Positions 1 through 6,962 of a DNA stretch of 63,688 nucleotides are shown one piece after another; positions within the stretch are counted from its first letter, which is position 1, and each line of letters begins with the position of its first letter. Position numbers and translations under genes: made by a program. The stretch is taken from assembly GCA_003389325.1 (NCBI GenBank), contig QQVE01000067.1:1-63688 (forward strand). The letters are read 5' to 3'. Under the pieces are notes generated by a model that was given only the letters and a program-made list of their open reading frames with translations, made no database searches and was not told where the DNA came from. The DNA is from Planctomycetota bacterium (lineage in GTDB: Bacteria; Planctomycetota; Planctomycetia; Pirellulales; PALSA-1355).

Positions 1-211
1 CACCTCCGGCGGCGGAGCGTTGCCGGCCTGGATCGCGCGTCGTCTGGACAGCATCGACTTGAACAGCGGCCGCGTGGCCCGGTTCTTCGAGCGTCTGGCC
101 GAGGCCGACACCCCAGGCACCCAGCGCGTCCTGGAACGCATCCACGACGTGGTGACCGACCTGGGACTCGAGCACGACCTGCTCGACTCGCTGCTGGATG
201 ACTTAAGTTAA
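1..211 (+). CDS. C-terminal end of an unknown protein (partial)
   Basis: An open frame enters from the left edge with no stop and ends at TAA 209-211, leaving about 69 residues. The visible part starts with a glycine-rich stretch and is then mostly predicted helix with alternating acidic and leucine residues, ending LLDDLS. A TTG at position 20 could be read as a start, but the frame is open upstream of it, so this is more likely the tail of a larger gene. I do not recognise a family. It is followed directly by the promoter of the first PEP-CTERM gene. Confidence 0.45.
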   Translation, partial: TSGGGALPAWIARRLDSIDLNSGRVARFFERLAEADTPGTQRVLERIHDVVTDLGLEHDLLDSLLDDLS

Positions 212-294
212 GCTCAATTCGTGCGTTCGGCCTGCCTCCACCACCTGGGGGCAGGCCGAACAAACAATAAACGGAAGTTTTTTTCAAAATTGGG

Positions 295-322
295 TTGCAA
301 ACAAAAACCTTTCGACTAAAAT
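295..322 (+). promoter_or_regulatory. Sigma-70-like promoter of the first PEP-CTERM gene
   Basis: TTGCAA (295-300) and TAAAAT (317-322) are separated by 16 nt. The same boxes, the same spacing and a shared GG before the -35 box recur upstream of the paralogous gene (1642-1669), which makes this more than a chance match. The region is also unusually A-rich for this window. Expected start of transcription is near 329, giving a leader of about 455 nt. Confidence 0.65.
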
Positions 323-338
323 CATCTCCAAGTAGTCC

Positions 339-616
339 GGATCGTACCGATCCACAAATCTTCAATAGGTTCGCTAATGTGTGCTGACGTGAGGCCGACC
401 ACTCTTTTCTAGAGTCCGTCTGCCTTGCGACATCTGAAGCATGCGATTCTGCGGGTGTTCCGCCCGTCGAACCTCGGATCAAACGTCACGGTGACTACTG
501 CCGTGACCGCGGCGAACGGTCGCCGCGATCCACCTGCTTTCCAATCGTGCCGGCGTGTGCCGGGCTCCGCTTTTGGAACGCAACTCTCGGCCGGAAGCCT
601 CGCAGGCGTTTTCCAA
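339..616 (+). promoter_or_regulatory. Hairpin-rich upstream part of the first PEP-CTERM leader
   Basis: Between the promoter and the conserved leader core lie several clean stem-loops: GGATCG/CGATCC (339-344 with 348-353), GTCACGG/CCGTGAC (485-491 with 501-507), CGCGGCGA/TCGCCGCG with an ACGG loop (508-527), CCGGC/GCCGG (550-563) and TTGGAA/TTCCAA (573-578 with 611-616). No convincing open reading frame with a ribosome binding site is present, and no U-tract suggests termination. The paralogous leader lacks this stretch. It may be a structured 5' leader or an inserted element. Confidence 0.4.
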
Positions 617-645
617 GTCGCGAACCATGCTCGCGCGAATTCCAA

Positions 646-740
646 GGGACGTTTGTCCCTTTTGGGTGGCATGTTGACGACAAGGATGTCCCGAGATTCG
701 CGTCGGGGAGTTTTGTGGGGACGGCAGTCCAACCCCGACC
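646..740 (+). promoter_or_regulatory. Conserved structured leader core, copy 1
   Basis: Three elements occur in order. The first is hairpin GGGAC-GTTT-GTCCC (646-659). It is followed by the invariant string TTGGGTGGCA (662-671) and a small hairpin GACA-AGGA-TGTC (679-690). Last comes a long-range stem GTCGGGG (702-708) with CCCCGAC (733-739), enclosing an inner hairpin GGAC-GGCA-GTCC (719-730). The same arrangement occurs at 1683-1780 with different stem sequences, so base pairing rather than sequence is conserved. The start codon follows 45 nt later, with AAGGAG at 772-777 as ribosome binding site. I cannot match it to a known riboswitch class from memory. Confidence 0.55.
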
Positions 741-784
741 ATTACCTTCAAAAACGAGCTTCACGGTAAACAAGGAGATTCTGT

Positions 785-1408
785 ATGCATCGAAAAGCGT
801 TTCTAGCTCTGGCAATCGTTGGCTGCTTTGCCGCAGCCGCAGCCGCTGCGGTCCCAACCATGAGCGCCGGTGACCACCTCTTGCAGGCGGAAACGCCCGG
901 CCAAACGGTTCAGATCTTGGTCTCGTCCCCCTTTCCCTTAGACGTTCCTCCGTTCAATTCCCCGGACGGCATCCAGGGACTGGACCTTTACATTGTGGTT
1001 AACAACGACTCGGGTCCGGCCCCGCTGATCACTGCGGTCGACATCATCGGCCCGGGAACGATCTTCGATGGCAACAACACCGGGCAGGGCGACTTCGGCC
1101 CTCCGTATCAAGCTCCTGGCCTGCAGGTCGTGGCAACGACGACGACCGGCAGCGGTACGGTCGATCCCAATGGCATTCTGGCCTTCGTGACGTTTGACAC
1201 GACGGGTGTTCCTTTCGGTGACTATCCGTGGTCGCTGACCAGCCCACTTTTCGGTCCGAGCGACTTCGCGGCCGCTCCCGGGTCCGATGCCATCCTCATC
1301 GATGGTGTGCTCACGGTCGTGCCTGAACCGGCCTCGATCGTGATGGGTCTGTTCGCTGCCGCCGGCCTCGGCGCGGTGATGATTCGCCGCCGTCGGGCGA
1401 AAGCCTAA
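785..1408 (+). CDS. PEP-CTERM sorting domain protein, paralogue 1
   Basis: This is a 207-residue exported protein of unknown function. An N-terminal signal peptide (MHRKAFLALAIVGCF, then an alanine-rich cleavage region) is followed by about 150 residues rich in G, P, T and D with predicted beta character. The end carries the sorting signal: VPEP, a hydrophobic helix and a RRRR cluster. In PEP-CTERM systems such a tail is recognised by an exosortase, and the protein is delivered to the envelope or outside. The start ATG 785 has AAGGAG 8 nt upstream. It is closely similar to the next gene throughout, including TVDPNGILAFV and the whole C-terminus, which shows tandem duplication. No exosortase gene is in the window. 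Confidence 0.85.
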   Translation: MHRKAFLALAIVGCFAAAAAAAVPTMSAGDHLLQAETPGQTVQILVSSPFPLDVPPFNSPDGIQGLDLYIVVNNDSGPAPLITAVDIIGPGTIFDGNNTGQGDFGPPYQAPGLQVVATTTTGSGTVDPNGILAFVTFDTTGVPFGDYPWSLTSPLFGPSDFAAAPGSDAILIDGVLTVVPEPASIVMGLFAAAGLGAVMIRRRRAKA

Positions 1409-1459
1409 AGCGACGTCCCCATCGGACGAACTCCGGCGAAAGTGCCGTAATCATCCGCA

Positions 1460-1496
1460 CGCCGTACGCAGCTCGCTGCGTACGGCGTTTTTTTTT
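1460..1496 (+). terminator. Intrinsic terminator of PEP-CTERM gene 1
   Basis: A perfect 12-bp stem (1460-1471 with 1476-1487), a CTCG loop and nine T residues (1488-1496) lie 51 nt after the stop codon. This is a textbook factor-independent terminator and suggests the two paralogues are transcribed separately. Confidence 0.9.
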
Positions 1497-1641
1497 GCGC
1501 CTCCCGGCAGAAATCTCGTGGGGCACACCGTCCCGCAGAGCTATCCGCGGCCGTCAGAGAGACCGCAAGTCACTCCTAAAACAGGACTTACGCACCTAGC
1601 GGAGCTGCACAAGCAATTTTCACAAAAATCTGAGAAATCGG

Positions 1642-1669
1642 TTGCAAGCGGCGCAATCCTAGTTAGAAT
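1642..1669 (+). promoter_or_regulatory. Sigma-70-like promoter of the second PEP-CTERM gene
   Basis: TTGCAA (1642-1647) and TAGAAT (1664-1669) are 16 nt apart, the same architecture as 295-322. Transcription would begin near 1676, just before the conserved leader core, giving a leader of about 141 nt. Confidence 0.65.
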
Positions 1670-1682
1670 AGGCCCAGTTATT

Positions 1683-1780
1683 GGGGTTATTCCCCTTGGG
1701 TGGCAGATCGACAAGGAAGTCGCAAGGTTGAGTGTGCTTGCCAGGGTCAATGCGGGGACGTCAGTCCAGCCTGGGCAAGC
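1683..1780 (+). promoter_or_regulatory. Conserved structured leader core, copy 2
   Basis: This copy has the hairpin GGGG-TTATT-CCCC (1683-1695), the invariant TTGGGTGGCA (1696-1705) and a hairpin CGAC-AAGGAA-GTCG (1709-1722). A long-range stem GCTTGCC (1736-1742) with GGCAAGC (1774-1780) encloses GGAC-GTCA-GTCC (1756-1767). The outer stem differs from copy 1 at most positions, yet all seven pairs are kept. The core begins almost at the predicted transcription start and ends 36 nt before the ATG. This is the minimal form of the element. Confidence 0.55.
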
Positions 1781-1816
1781 AAGCGTGCGTTTCAAACGAC
1801 ATCGAAAGGAAAGCTC

Positions 1817-2443
1817 ATGAATAGAAAAGCGTTACTTGCACTAGCGCTGGTGTGCTGCCTACCCGCAGTGTCACTGGCCGTGCCAACGATCACCGCTGGT
1901 GACCACGTATTGCTGCCGGAGACTCCAGGCCAAATCGTTCAGGTCCTGGTTTCCGCCGACCTTCCCCTACCCGTTCCTCCGTTCAATTCGCCGAACGGCG
2001 TTCAGGGACTGGACCTCTATCTTACGGTCAACAACGACGTTGCTCCGGCCCCGGTCATGACTTTGGTCGACGTGATCGGCCCGGGAACCATCTTCTTTGG
2101 CAACAACACCGGGCAGGGCGACTTCGGACCTCCGTTTATCGCTCCGGGTTTGGTGGTTGTGGCGACGACGACGACCGCCAGCGGTACGGTCGATCCCAAT
2201 GGCATTCTGGCCTTCGTTGAGTTCGACACGACGGGTGTCGCTCCAGGCGTCTATCCCTTCTCGCTGACCAGCCCACTGTTCGGTCCGAGCGACTTCGCAG
2301 CCGCCCCCGGGTCCGATGCCGTCCTCATCGATGGTACGCTCACGGTGGTGCCTGAACCGGCCTCGATCGTGATGGGCCTGTTCGCTGCCGCCGGGCTGGG
2401 AGCGGTGATGATTCGCCGCCGCCGCAACAAGGCTGCTGCCTAA
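1817..2443 (+). CDS. PEP-CTERM sorting domain protein, paralogue 2
   Basis: This 208-residue paralogue of the preceding gene has the same plan: signal peptide MNRKALLALALVCCL, a beta-rich G/P/T/D domain, and a C-terminal VPEP motif with transmembrane helix and RRRR. The frame is open further upstream, but ATG 1817 is chosen because it matches the start of the paralogue, begins the signal peptide and has AAAGGAAAG just before it. The protein should be exported and handled by an exosortase elsewhere in the genome. The mature domain differs from its sister mainly in the N-terminal half, while the C-terminal 80 residues are almost identical, which suggests recent duplication or gene conversion. 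Confidence 0.85.
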   Translation: MNRKALLALALVCCLPAVSLAVPTITAGDHVLLPETPGQIVQVLVSADLPLPVPPFNSPNGVQGLDLYLTVNNDVAPAPVMTLVDVIGPGTIFFGNNTGQGDFGPPFIAPGLVVVATTTTASGTVDPNGILAFVEFDTTGVAPGVYPFSLTSPLFGPSDFAAAPGSDAVLIDGTLTVVPEPASIVMGLFAAAGLGAVMIRRRRNKAAA

Positions 2444-2474
2444 GGCAGAAAAAGACTGCACCTTGAGTCAACCA

Positions 2475-2508
2475 ACCGCACGCAGTTCGCTGCGTGCGGT
2501 TTTTCTTT
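2475..2508 (+). terminator. Intrinsic terminator of PEP-CTERM gene 2
   Basis: An 11-bp stem ACCGCACGCAG/CTGCGTGCGGT (2475-2485 with 2490-2500) has a stable TTCG tetraloop and a T-rich tail (2501-2508). The loop-proximal part resembles the terminator of paralogue 1, so the terminator was probably duplicated with the gene. Confidence 0.88.
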
Positions 2509-2563
2509 GCGCCTGAGCAGTATTCGCGGGCGACGCAACTCCACCTACGCTCGGCGGGCATAC

Positions 2564-2872
2564 TCAGAATGCCGAGTCGTCTTCAAGTGGGAATGGATCG
2601 TCATACGCGGGCGCCGGAGCGTACTCGTCGGGCGCAGCCGGCTCGACCGGCTCGGCGGAGGAATCAGCCGGCGTTGGTGTCAGGGGTGTAGCGGCAGGCG
2701 TTCCGTACATCGGGTGAAACAGCGACCCGTAGCGTGCGCCGAAATCGCAGTTCGGGCAGCCTCCGGGCCCCAGTACCGCGTTGCAGTAGTCCCACGGCGT
2801 TTGGCAGGTTGTGCAGCAGCCTGCCAGTGCCAGCAACAGCACGGGCAAAGCCAGCCTGGCGGAGCGGTTCAT
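2564..2872 (-). CDS. Small cysteine-rich lipoprotein, function unknown
   Basis: This 102-residue protein starts at ATG 2872 with GAGGGG upstream. The N-terminus MNRSARLALPVLLLALAGC has a lipobox-like LALAGC, so the mature protein should be lipidated on cysteine 19. Several more cysteines follow (CCTTC, then CPNC). The second half is a low-complexity segment rich in P, A, E and D that may span the periplasm or cell wall. It lies 41 nt downstream of the large membrane protein on the same strand and is probably the last gene of that operon. I do not recognise a family. Confidence 0.65.
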   Translation of the reverse strand: MNRSARLALPVLLLALAGCCTTCQTPWDYCNAVLGPGGCPNCDFGARYGSLFHPMYGTPAATPLTPTPADSSAEPVEPAAPDEYAPAPAYDDPFPLEDDSAF

Positions 2873-2913
2873 CGCGAATTCCCCTCGTTCAGAACGACCG
2901 CCCACTTGCACCG

Positions 2914-4767
2914 CTATCGCCTCTCGAGCCGGTGAACGTCTCGATCGGGCGGCGAAAGAGCGGTGGTAGCCGGTAGCCTTCGCAGTTTGAGTAGCCGGTA
3001 CCGAATATGTCGGTGATTACTATCGGCAAAACGGTACTGCAGAATTCGGACAACTTCGCCGTCATCTGTAGATCGATCAAGCAGCCGCTGTTCCAAGTAG
3101 CGCGCAGCTAACTGCGACCGATCCCCCGTCGCGGCTTTGCTATCGTCGACAACCGGCTCGGCCAGCAAGAGATACGCATAGCCGGCCCGCTGCGCTGCGC
3201 GTATCAGTCTGCGGGGTCCACCACCGCCGGGCAAGGCCACCAGGGGCCGCCAGCAGCGGGAAGAACTTTCCGTCCGACACGGGAAATAAAGACCGCTGGC
3301 ATCCTGCACCAGCGCGCGGTCGTCCGGCTGGCAAATCTGGCTCACCAACGCCGCCGCGCGGAAGCCAGGCTCACGCGCCAAGAGAAATTCGTCGCGGCGC
3401 AACCGTCCCAAGGCAACCGGCCAGCGGTCATAAGACTTCTCCAAGAGTGGCCCCAGGCCAGCCCCCGCCACAAGAGCGACGACTCCCACGATGATAATCG
3501 CTTGCGGCCTGGGCAGTCGCAGCGTCTCGATCCAGACCCAGGTCGAGACCACGGCGACCAGCGGCACCGCCGCGGTCCACCATTCTCCGCGCGAGAGGGC
3601 CCCGCCTGCCAGGTAGGCCACCAAAACGATCGACACGTGTCCCAGTCCGCGCAGCCTTCGGGCAAACGCCAGCCCCCCCAGCCCGATCAGCAACACCGGC
3701 CCGAGGCTGGCGACCTCTCCACGCAACGAGTACCAGGCGAGGGCGTCCGGCCACGAAGCCGTACCCGCCAGAGCCGGCCCCGCGACAACAGTCGCGGTCG
3801 CCAAGAGTGCGCCTCCGGAGATTGCCAGTTCGCGGCGTCGCCAGGGTGCCGTCCCAACAGCCGCGGCCCAGGAGACAGCCAGCGCCACGGCAAGGAACGC
3901 ACCCGCGGGTTGCGTCGCCGCGGCCGCTCCCAGCATCAGTCCGGCTGCCACCGCCGCGCGTGCCGACTCGAACTGTACAAGAACCTGGCAGGCCCCCAGC
4001 ACTGCCAGCGTCGCCAGCAGGGCGCACGGCAACTGGTCGAATCCCGCGTCGCCGAGATGGCGCTGCACTCCGGGGCTCAGCAGGATGAGTCCTCCCGCAA
4101 TCCAGGCGGCTGGCGACCCGAGAAGCACGCGTGCCAGGAGCACCGTGGCCAGCACGAGCAATAGGCCCACCCCCCAGTGCACGAGGTTGGCGGCAACGGG
4201 TCCATCGAGGGCCAGCGCCCAGAGCCACCAGGTCTGGATCAGGCTGCAGCCACCAGGCTCGGTCAGCCCCGCTCCCTGAGCGACCAGGACGTTCTTTGGT
4301 CTCTCGAGCGCATCGCTCAGTACGGCGACGGAGGTGGGCGGGGCCAGCGCGATGGCCAGCGAGGCCAACAGCACCGCCGCGGCCGACGCTGAGAGCAGCG
4401 CTAGGCCGCCAGCCAGCCACCGCGATCGGTGTGCGCCTTCCCGATGCTGCGGGGTGGAGCGCGCCCGCGCCACGCGCCCCAAACAGGCACACGCCAGCTC
4501 CACCAGTGCCCAGATTGCGCCAACGAGCGTGAGCGCTGCAATGACGATTACGTGAATGCCGCCGAGCGCGGCCAAGACCCAGAGCAGCCAGCCAGCCACG
4601 ACCAAACCGGTGGCAATGCTCCAAACGCCAACGGCCAAACAACCGCCGGACTCGAGCCTGAGCTGGCGCACCAGGGGACGCCCAAAGCCAAAAGCCGCCC
4701 AGAAGACGGCGGCCGCGGCCCACAGCGAACGCAGCAGTTCGACGACAGAATCAAGTTCGGGCCACAC
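2914..4767 (-). CDS. Polytopic membrane protein, GT-C glycosyltransferase-like
   Basis: About 617 residues with roughly a dozen hydrophobic segments and a soluble C-terminal tail of about 150 residues. The arrangement resembles lipid-linked-sugar-dependent glycosyltransferases of the GT-C class, but I see no diagnostic acidic loop motif, so the assignment is by architecture only. I chose GTG 4767 because GAGG lies 6 nt upstream; a TTG at 4785 in the same frame would add six residues but has no ribosome binding site. It follows a tiny membrane protein and an HAD-like gene on the same strand, in a cluster that also holds a nucleotidyltransferase-like gene, which supports a role in surface glycans. 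Confidence 0.6.
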   Translation of the reverse strand: MWPELDSVVELLRSLWAAAAVFWAAFGFGRPLVRQLRLESGGCLAVGVWSIATGLVVAGWLLWVLAALGGIHVIVIAALTLVGAIWALVELACACLGRVARARSTPQHREGAHRSRWLAGGLALLSASAAAVLLASLAIALAPPTSVAVLSDALERPKNVLVAQGAGLTEPGGCSLIQTWWLWALALDGPVAANLVHWGVGLLLVLATVLLARVLLGSPAAWIAGGLILLSPGVQRHLGDAGFDQLPCALLATLAVLGACQVLVQFESARAAVAAGLMLGAAAATQPAGAFLAVALAVSWAAAVGTAPWRRRELAISGGALLATATVVAGPALAGTASWPDALAWYSLRGEVASLGPVLLIGLGGLAFARRLRGLGHVSIVLVAYLAGGALSRGEWWTAAVPLVAVVSTWVWIETLRLPRPQAIIIVGVVALVAGAGLGPLLEKSYDRWPVALGRLRRDEFLLAREPGFRAAALVSQICQPDDRALVQDASGLYFPCRTESSSRCWRPLVALPGGGGPRRLIRAAQRAGYAYLLLAEPVVDDSKAATGDRSQLAARYLEQRLLDRSTDDGEVVRILQYRFADSNHRHIRYRLLKLRRLPATTALSPPDRDVHRLERR

Positions 4768-4815
4768 GCCGGACCTCGTTGCCAATTCGCCCGCGCAGGC
4801 AGCTCACGCGTGGAG

Positions 4816-5046
4816 CTACCGCCAGGGCATGCTCCACCATGCGCCGAAGGCGAAGTACGAGACTCCCACGCCCAGCGCCCAGCCGAGAAAGATCCAGGTC
4901 AGCGTCGGTGAGACGGGCGGCGGTTCGCCCGGCTCGTCCGTCTTGCGTTCGTCACGCCCGAAAAAGGCGGCCGCCACCGAGCGTCGAGCGGCGGCCCAAG
5001 AACCGTCACTGCGGCTCGTGCCCGAGTCTCGATTCGGAGCGATCAT
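4816..5046 (-). CDS. Small single-span membrane protein, unknown
   Basis: This 76-residue protein is charged in its first 50 residues. It then has one hydrophobic helix (LTWIFLGWALGVGVSYFAFG) ending in WWSMPWR. The ATG at 5044-5046 overlaps the TGA of the preceding HAD-like gene as ATGA, so the two are probably translationally coupled. The frame is open well upstream, but that part overlaps the HAD-like gene in another frame. No known family is recognised. Its fixed place between the HAD-like gene and the GT-C protein suggests a small accessory subunit. Confidence 0.6.
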   Translation of the reverse strand: MIAPNRDSGTSRSDGSWAAARRSVAAAFFGRDERKTDEPGEPPPVSPTLTWIFLGWALGVGVSYFAFGAWWSMPWR

Positions 5047-5858
5047 CGACGGGCCTCCCCGCGCGGCGACGAACCGACAGATGAGCGTTCCGACCAGTTC
5101 CTGATCAATGGCGGAAGATCCTCGAATCGTGTCAGGTAGTGGTCGGCCACGGTCGAGGGAGCGAAGTTGAACGCGACCGTACACAGTCCTGCCTCGCGCG
5201 CCGCGGCTAAATGCACCGGGTCGTGACCCACGTAAACGGTGTGGGCCCCGTCGCCGCCAGCCGCCGCGATCATGGCCTGATAGCACTCGCTCGCCGGCTG
5301 GGCATATTCCAAATCGCAAGAGGTCAGCACCGTCTTAAAAGTGGCCCGGGGCACGATGCGTCCTAGCCGGTCGGCGAGTCCGGCAGCCGGATCGGGTGTG
5401 TCGGCCCAGGCCACGAGCAGCACATCCAATCCCGCCAGTTCGTCGATAGCTCGCACGACGCCGGGAAGCGGCCGTACGTTCAGTTCGAGCTCCTGCCGCT
5501 GGATGCGGCTGGCTGCTTCAATCTCGTCGACCTGCGGCCACGAGAGACCAAAGCCGAGCAAGAACGATTGCAGGGCCTCGCAGTACTCGCGACGGCCGCG
5601 ATGGACCTCGACCAGTTCGTCGTCCCAGGCGGTGCAGAAGTCGGCATAGCCGATCCGAATGCCCAGGCGCGATACCAATTGCAGCAGCCACCGCCGCCAG
5701 AGCGTCGCGTCGTAGAGGACATCAGGAACGTCGAACACGAGCCCCGCGGGACCGCCGGCCGGGCGGCGCGGCGCGGGAGACGATTGCGGAACACCGAACG
5801 CGTGCGAGCCCGCATCGCGTTTGGGGTCGCCGGCCGAAGGCAGCGCGCCGGTGGACAT
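5043..5858 (-). CDS. HAD-like protein with degenerate catalytic motifs
   Basis: A 271-residue protein of the haloacid dehalogenase fold. The first 36 residues look disordered. Motif I reads VFDVPDVLYD, so the second aspartate of the usual DxD is replaced by proline. The region expected to hold the motif III lysine reads YAQPASECY, with Q where K is usual, and motif IV reads YVGHDPVHLAAAREAG. The nearby HAD gene at 7922-8590 keeps the canonical motifs, which makes the contrast clear. The protein may bind rather than hydrolyse a phosphorylated sugar, or use different chemistry. ATG 5858 has GAAAGGA upstream. It lies 36 nt after the nucleotidyltransferase-like gene. Confidence 0.7.
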   Translation of the reverse strand: MSTGALPSAGDPKRDAGSHAFGVPQSSPAPRRPAGGPAGLVFDVPDVLYDATLWRRWLLQLVSRLGIRIGYADFCTAWDDELVEVHRGRREYCEALQSFLLGFGLSWPQVDEIEAASRIQRQELELNVRPLPGVVRAIDELAGLDVLLVAWADTPDPAAGLADRLGRIVPRATFKTVLTSCDLEYAQPASECYQAMIAAAGGDGAHTVYVGHDPVHLAAAREAGLCTVAFNFAPSTVADHYLTRFEDLPPLIRNWSERSSVGSSPRGEARR

Positions 5859-5894
5859 GAGAATCCTTTCCGATGTCCAGAATGTATTGACGAC

Positions 5895-6629
5895 CTACAC
5901 CGCGTTGGTCGTGCGGTTGAGCGTCGCCATGCGTTTGCGCAGCGCCGGCTGGTGATCCAGCAGGTCGGCGATCCGCCGCCAATCGAGGCCATCCAGGCCC
6001 AGGGCTTCGTAGATCACCTCGGCGTGCTCCCAATCCTCTTCGCCATCGACCGTCAGACGAACGTCTTCGCGATCCAACTCCGCCGGCAGCGGAATCAGCC
6101 GCAGGCTGAACAATTCGGCGTGCCCCGCCACGTAGCCGGTAGCCCCAATGCGCTCGCCGGGCTCGGTGGCCACTTCGGCGGCGCGCAACAGCGCCGCTGC
6201 CGAGCACCATTCGGCCAACAGGCCCAAGCGCATCGCCGGACGCCCGTCGCGGCAGCGGTAGCCGATGTAGTCGCAGTGGGGGTGGGCATCGGCCGTAGTC
6301 ACCAAGCGGTCGATCAATACGGGGTCGACAAACGGGCTATCGGCGCTCAGTCGCACGATCGCCCTCGCACGCATTCGCCGGCAAACGGCGGCGGCACCGC
6401 CCAGCGGATCGTGCTTGCGTAGCGAGATCACTTCCACGTCGGGCGGCACGAGCGGTCTGACCTCACCGACGTCCAGATCGGTCAACACGACCACCGCGTC
6501 GAGCCGCTGGCAGTCGGTCGCCCGGCGGACGACCCATTCCAAGATCGACAGGCCGCCCAGCTTGCGACCGATCCCCCAACTCCGTGCTCCCTGCCCGAAA
6601 ACCTCTACGATCCCTACGGTGTTGTGCAT
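5895..6629 (-). CDS. SpsF-like cytidylyltransferase family protein
   Basis: This 244-residue protein resembles the nucleotidyltransferase fold used by SpsF, NeuA and KdsB. It keeps an N-terminal RSWGIGRKLGG stretch where the nucleotide-binding loop lies, then IVRLSADSPFVDP, in which the aspartates normally bind metal. The C-terminal part (DVRLTVDGEEDWEHAEVIYE) matches the conserved end of SpsF-like proteins. A role in making a nucleotide-activated sugar for surface glycans is likely; the substrate cannot be told. ATG 6629 is preceded by AAGGAAGGA. It is the first gene of a five-gene minus-strand run and has its own promoter (6694-6723). Confidence 0.7.
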   Translation of the reverse strand: MHNTVGIVEVFGQGARSWGIGRKLGGLSILEWVVRRATDCQRLDAVVVLTDLDVGEVRPLVPPDVEVISLRKHDPLGGAAAVCRRMRARAIVRLSADSPFVDPVLIDRLVTTADAHPHCDYIGYRCRDGRPAMRLGLLAEWCSAAALLRAAEVATEPGERIGATGYVAGHAELFSLRLIPLPAELDREDVRLTVDGEEDWEHAEVIYEALGLDGLDWRRIADLLDHQPALRKRMATLNRTTNAV

Positions 6630-6693
6630 GTCTGCGTCGAGTCCTTCCTTGCAGGTGCTGTCTAGAAGCTGCCATGCCCCAGATGCCGCGCGG

Positions 6694-6723
6694 AGTCTAT
6701 CAATTCCTTTCGATAAGGGTCAA
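6694..6723 (-). promoter_or_regulatory. Promoter of the 6629-2564 operon
   Basis: Read on the minus strand, TTGACC (6723-6718) and TAGACT (6699-6694) are 18 nt apart. Transcription would start near 6687, about 58 nt before the start codon at 6629. The region between this and the plus-strand promoter at 6837 contains no convincing gene. Confidence 0.55.
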
Positions 6724-6836
6724 TACGGTCCTCGCGGCTCGGCGGACACTTGCGTCGAGCGCGGACACGCGCGCCGCGGCAAGACCTTGCCAGCAAACGG
6801 TCCGCCGCGTGGTGAACAAATGCGAGTGAATTCGTC

Positions 6837-6866
6837 TTGGCCCGGCCGCGCGGATGCGGCTACAAT
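6837..6866 (+). promoter_or_regulatory. Promoter of the epimerase/reductase gene
   Basis: TTGGCC (6837-6842) and TACAAT (6861-6866) are 18 nt apart, with a predicted start near 6873 and a leader of about 90 nt. It is divergent from the 6694-6723 promoter. Confidence 0.5.
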
Positions 6867-6962
6867 CCGGCCCTCGCGCAATGCATGCGAGTCGGCGCGT
6901 TGCAAGGAAGCGATGCCCCTTCTCGTACCCGCCACAACTTCACTGCGGCATGGAGGCCAAAC

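Noticed and set aside
646..740. c-di-GMP-I (GEMM), fluoride, ZTP or guanidine-II riboswitch as identity of the PEP-CTERM leader core
   Set aside because: The conserved strings and loops of those classes, as far as I recall them, are not present; only generic hairpins match.
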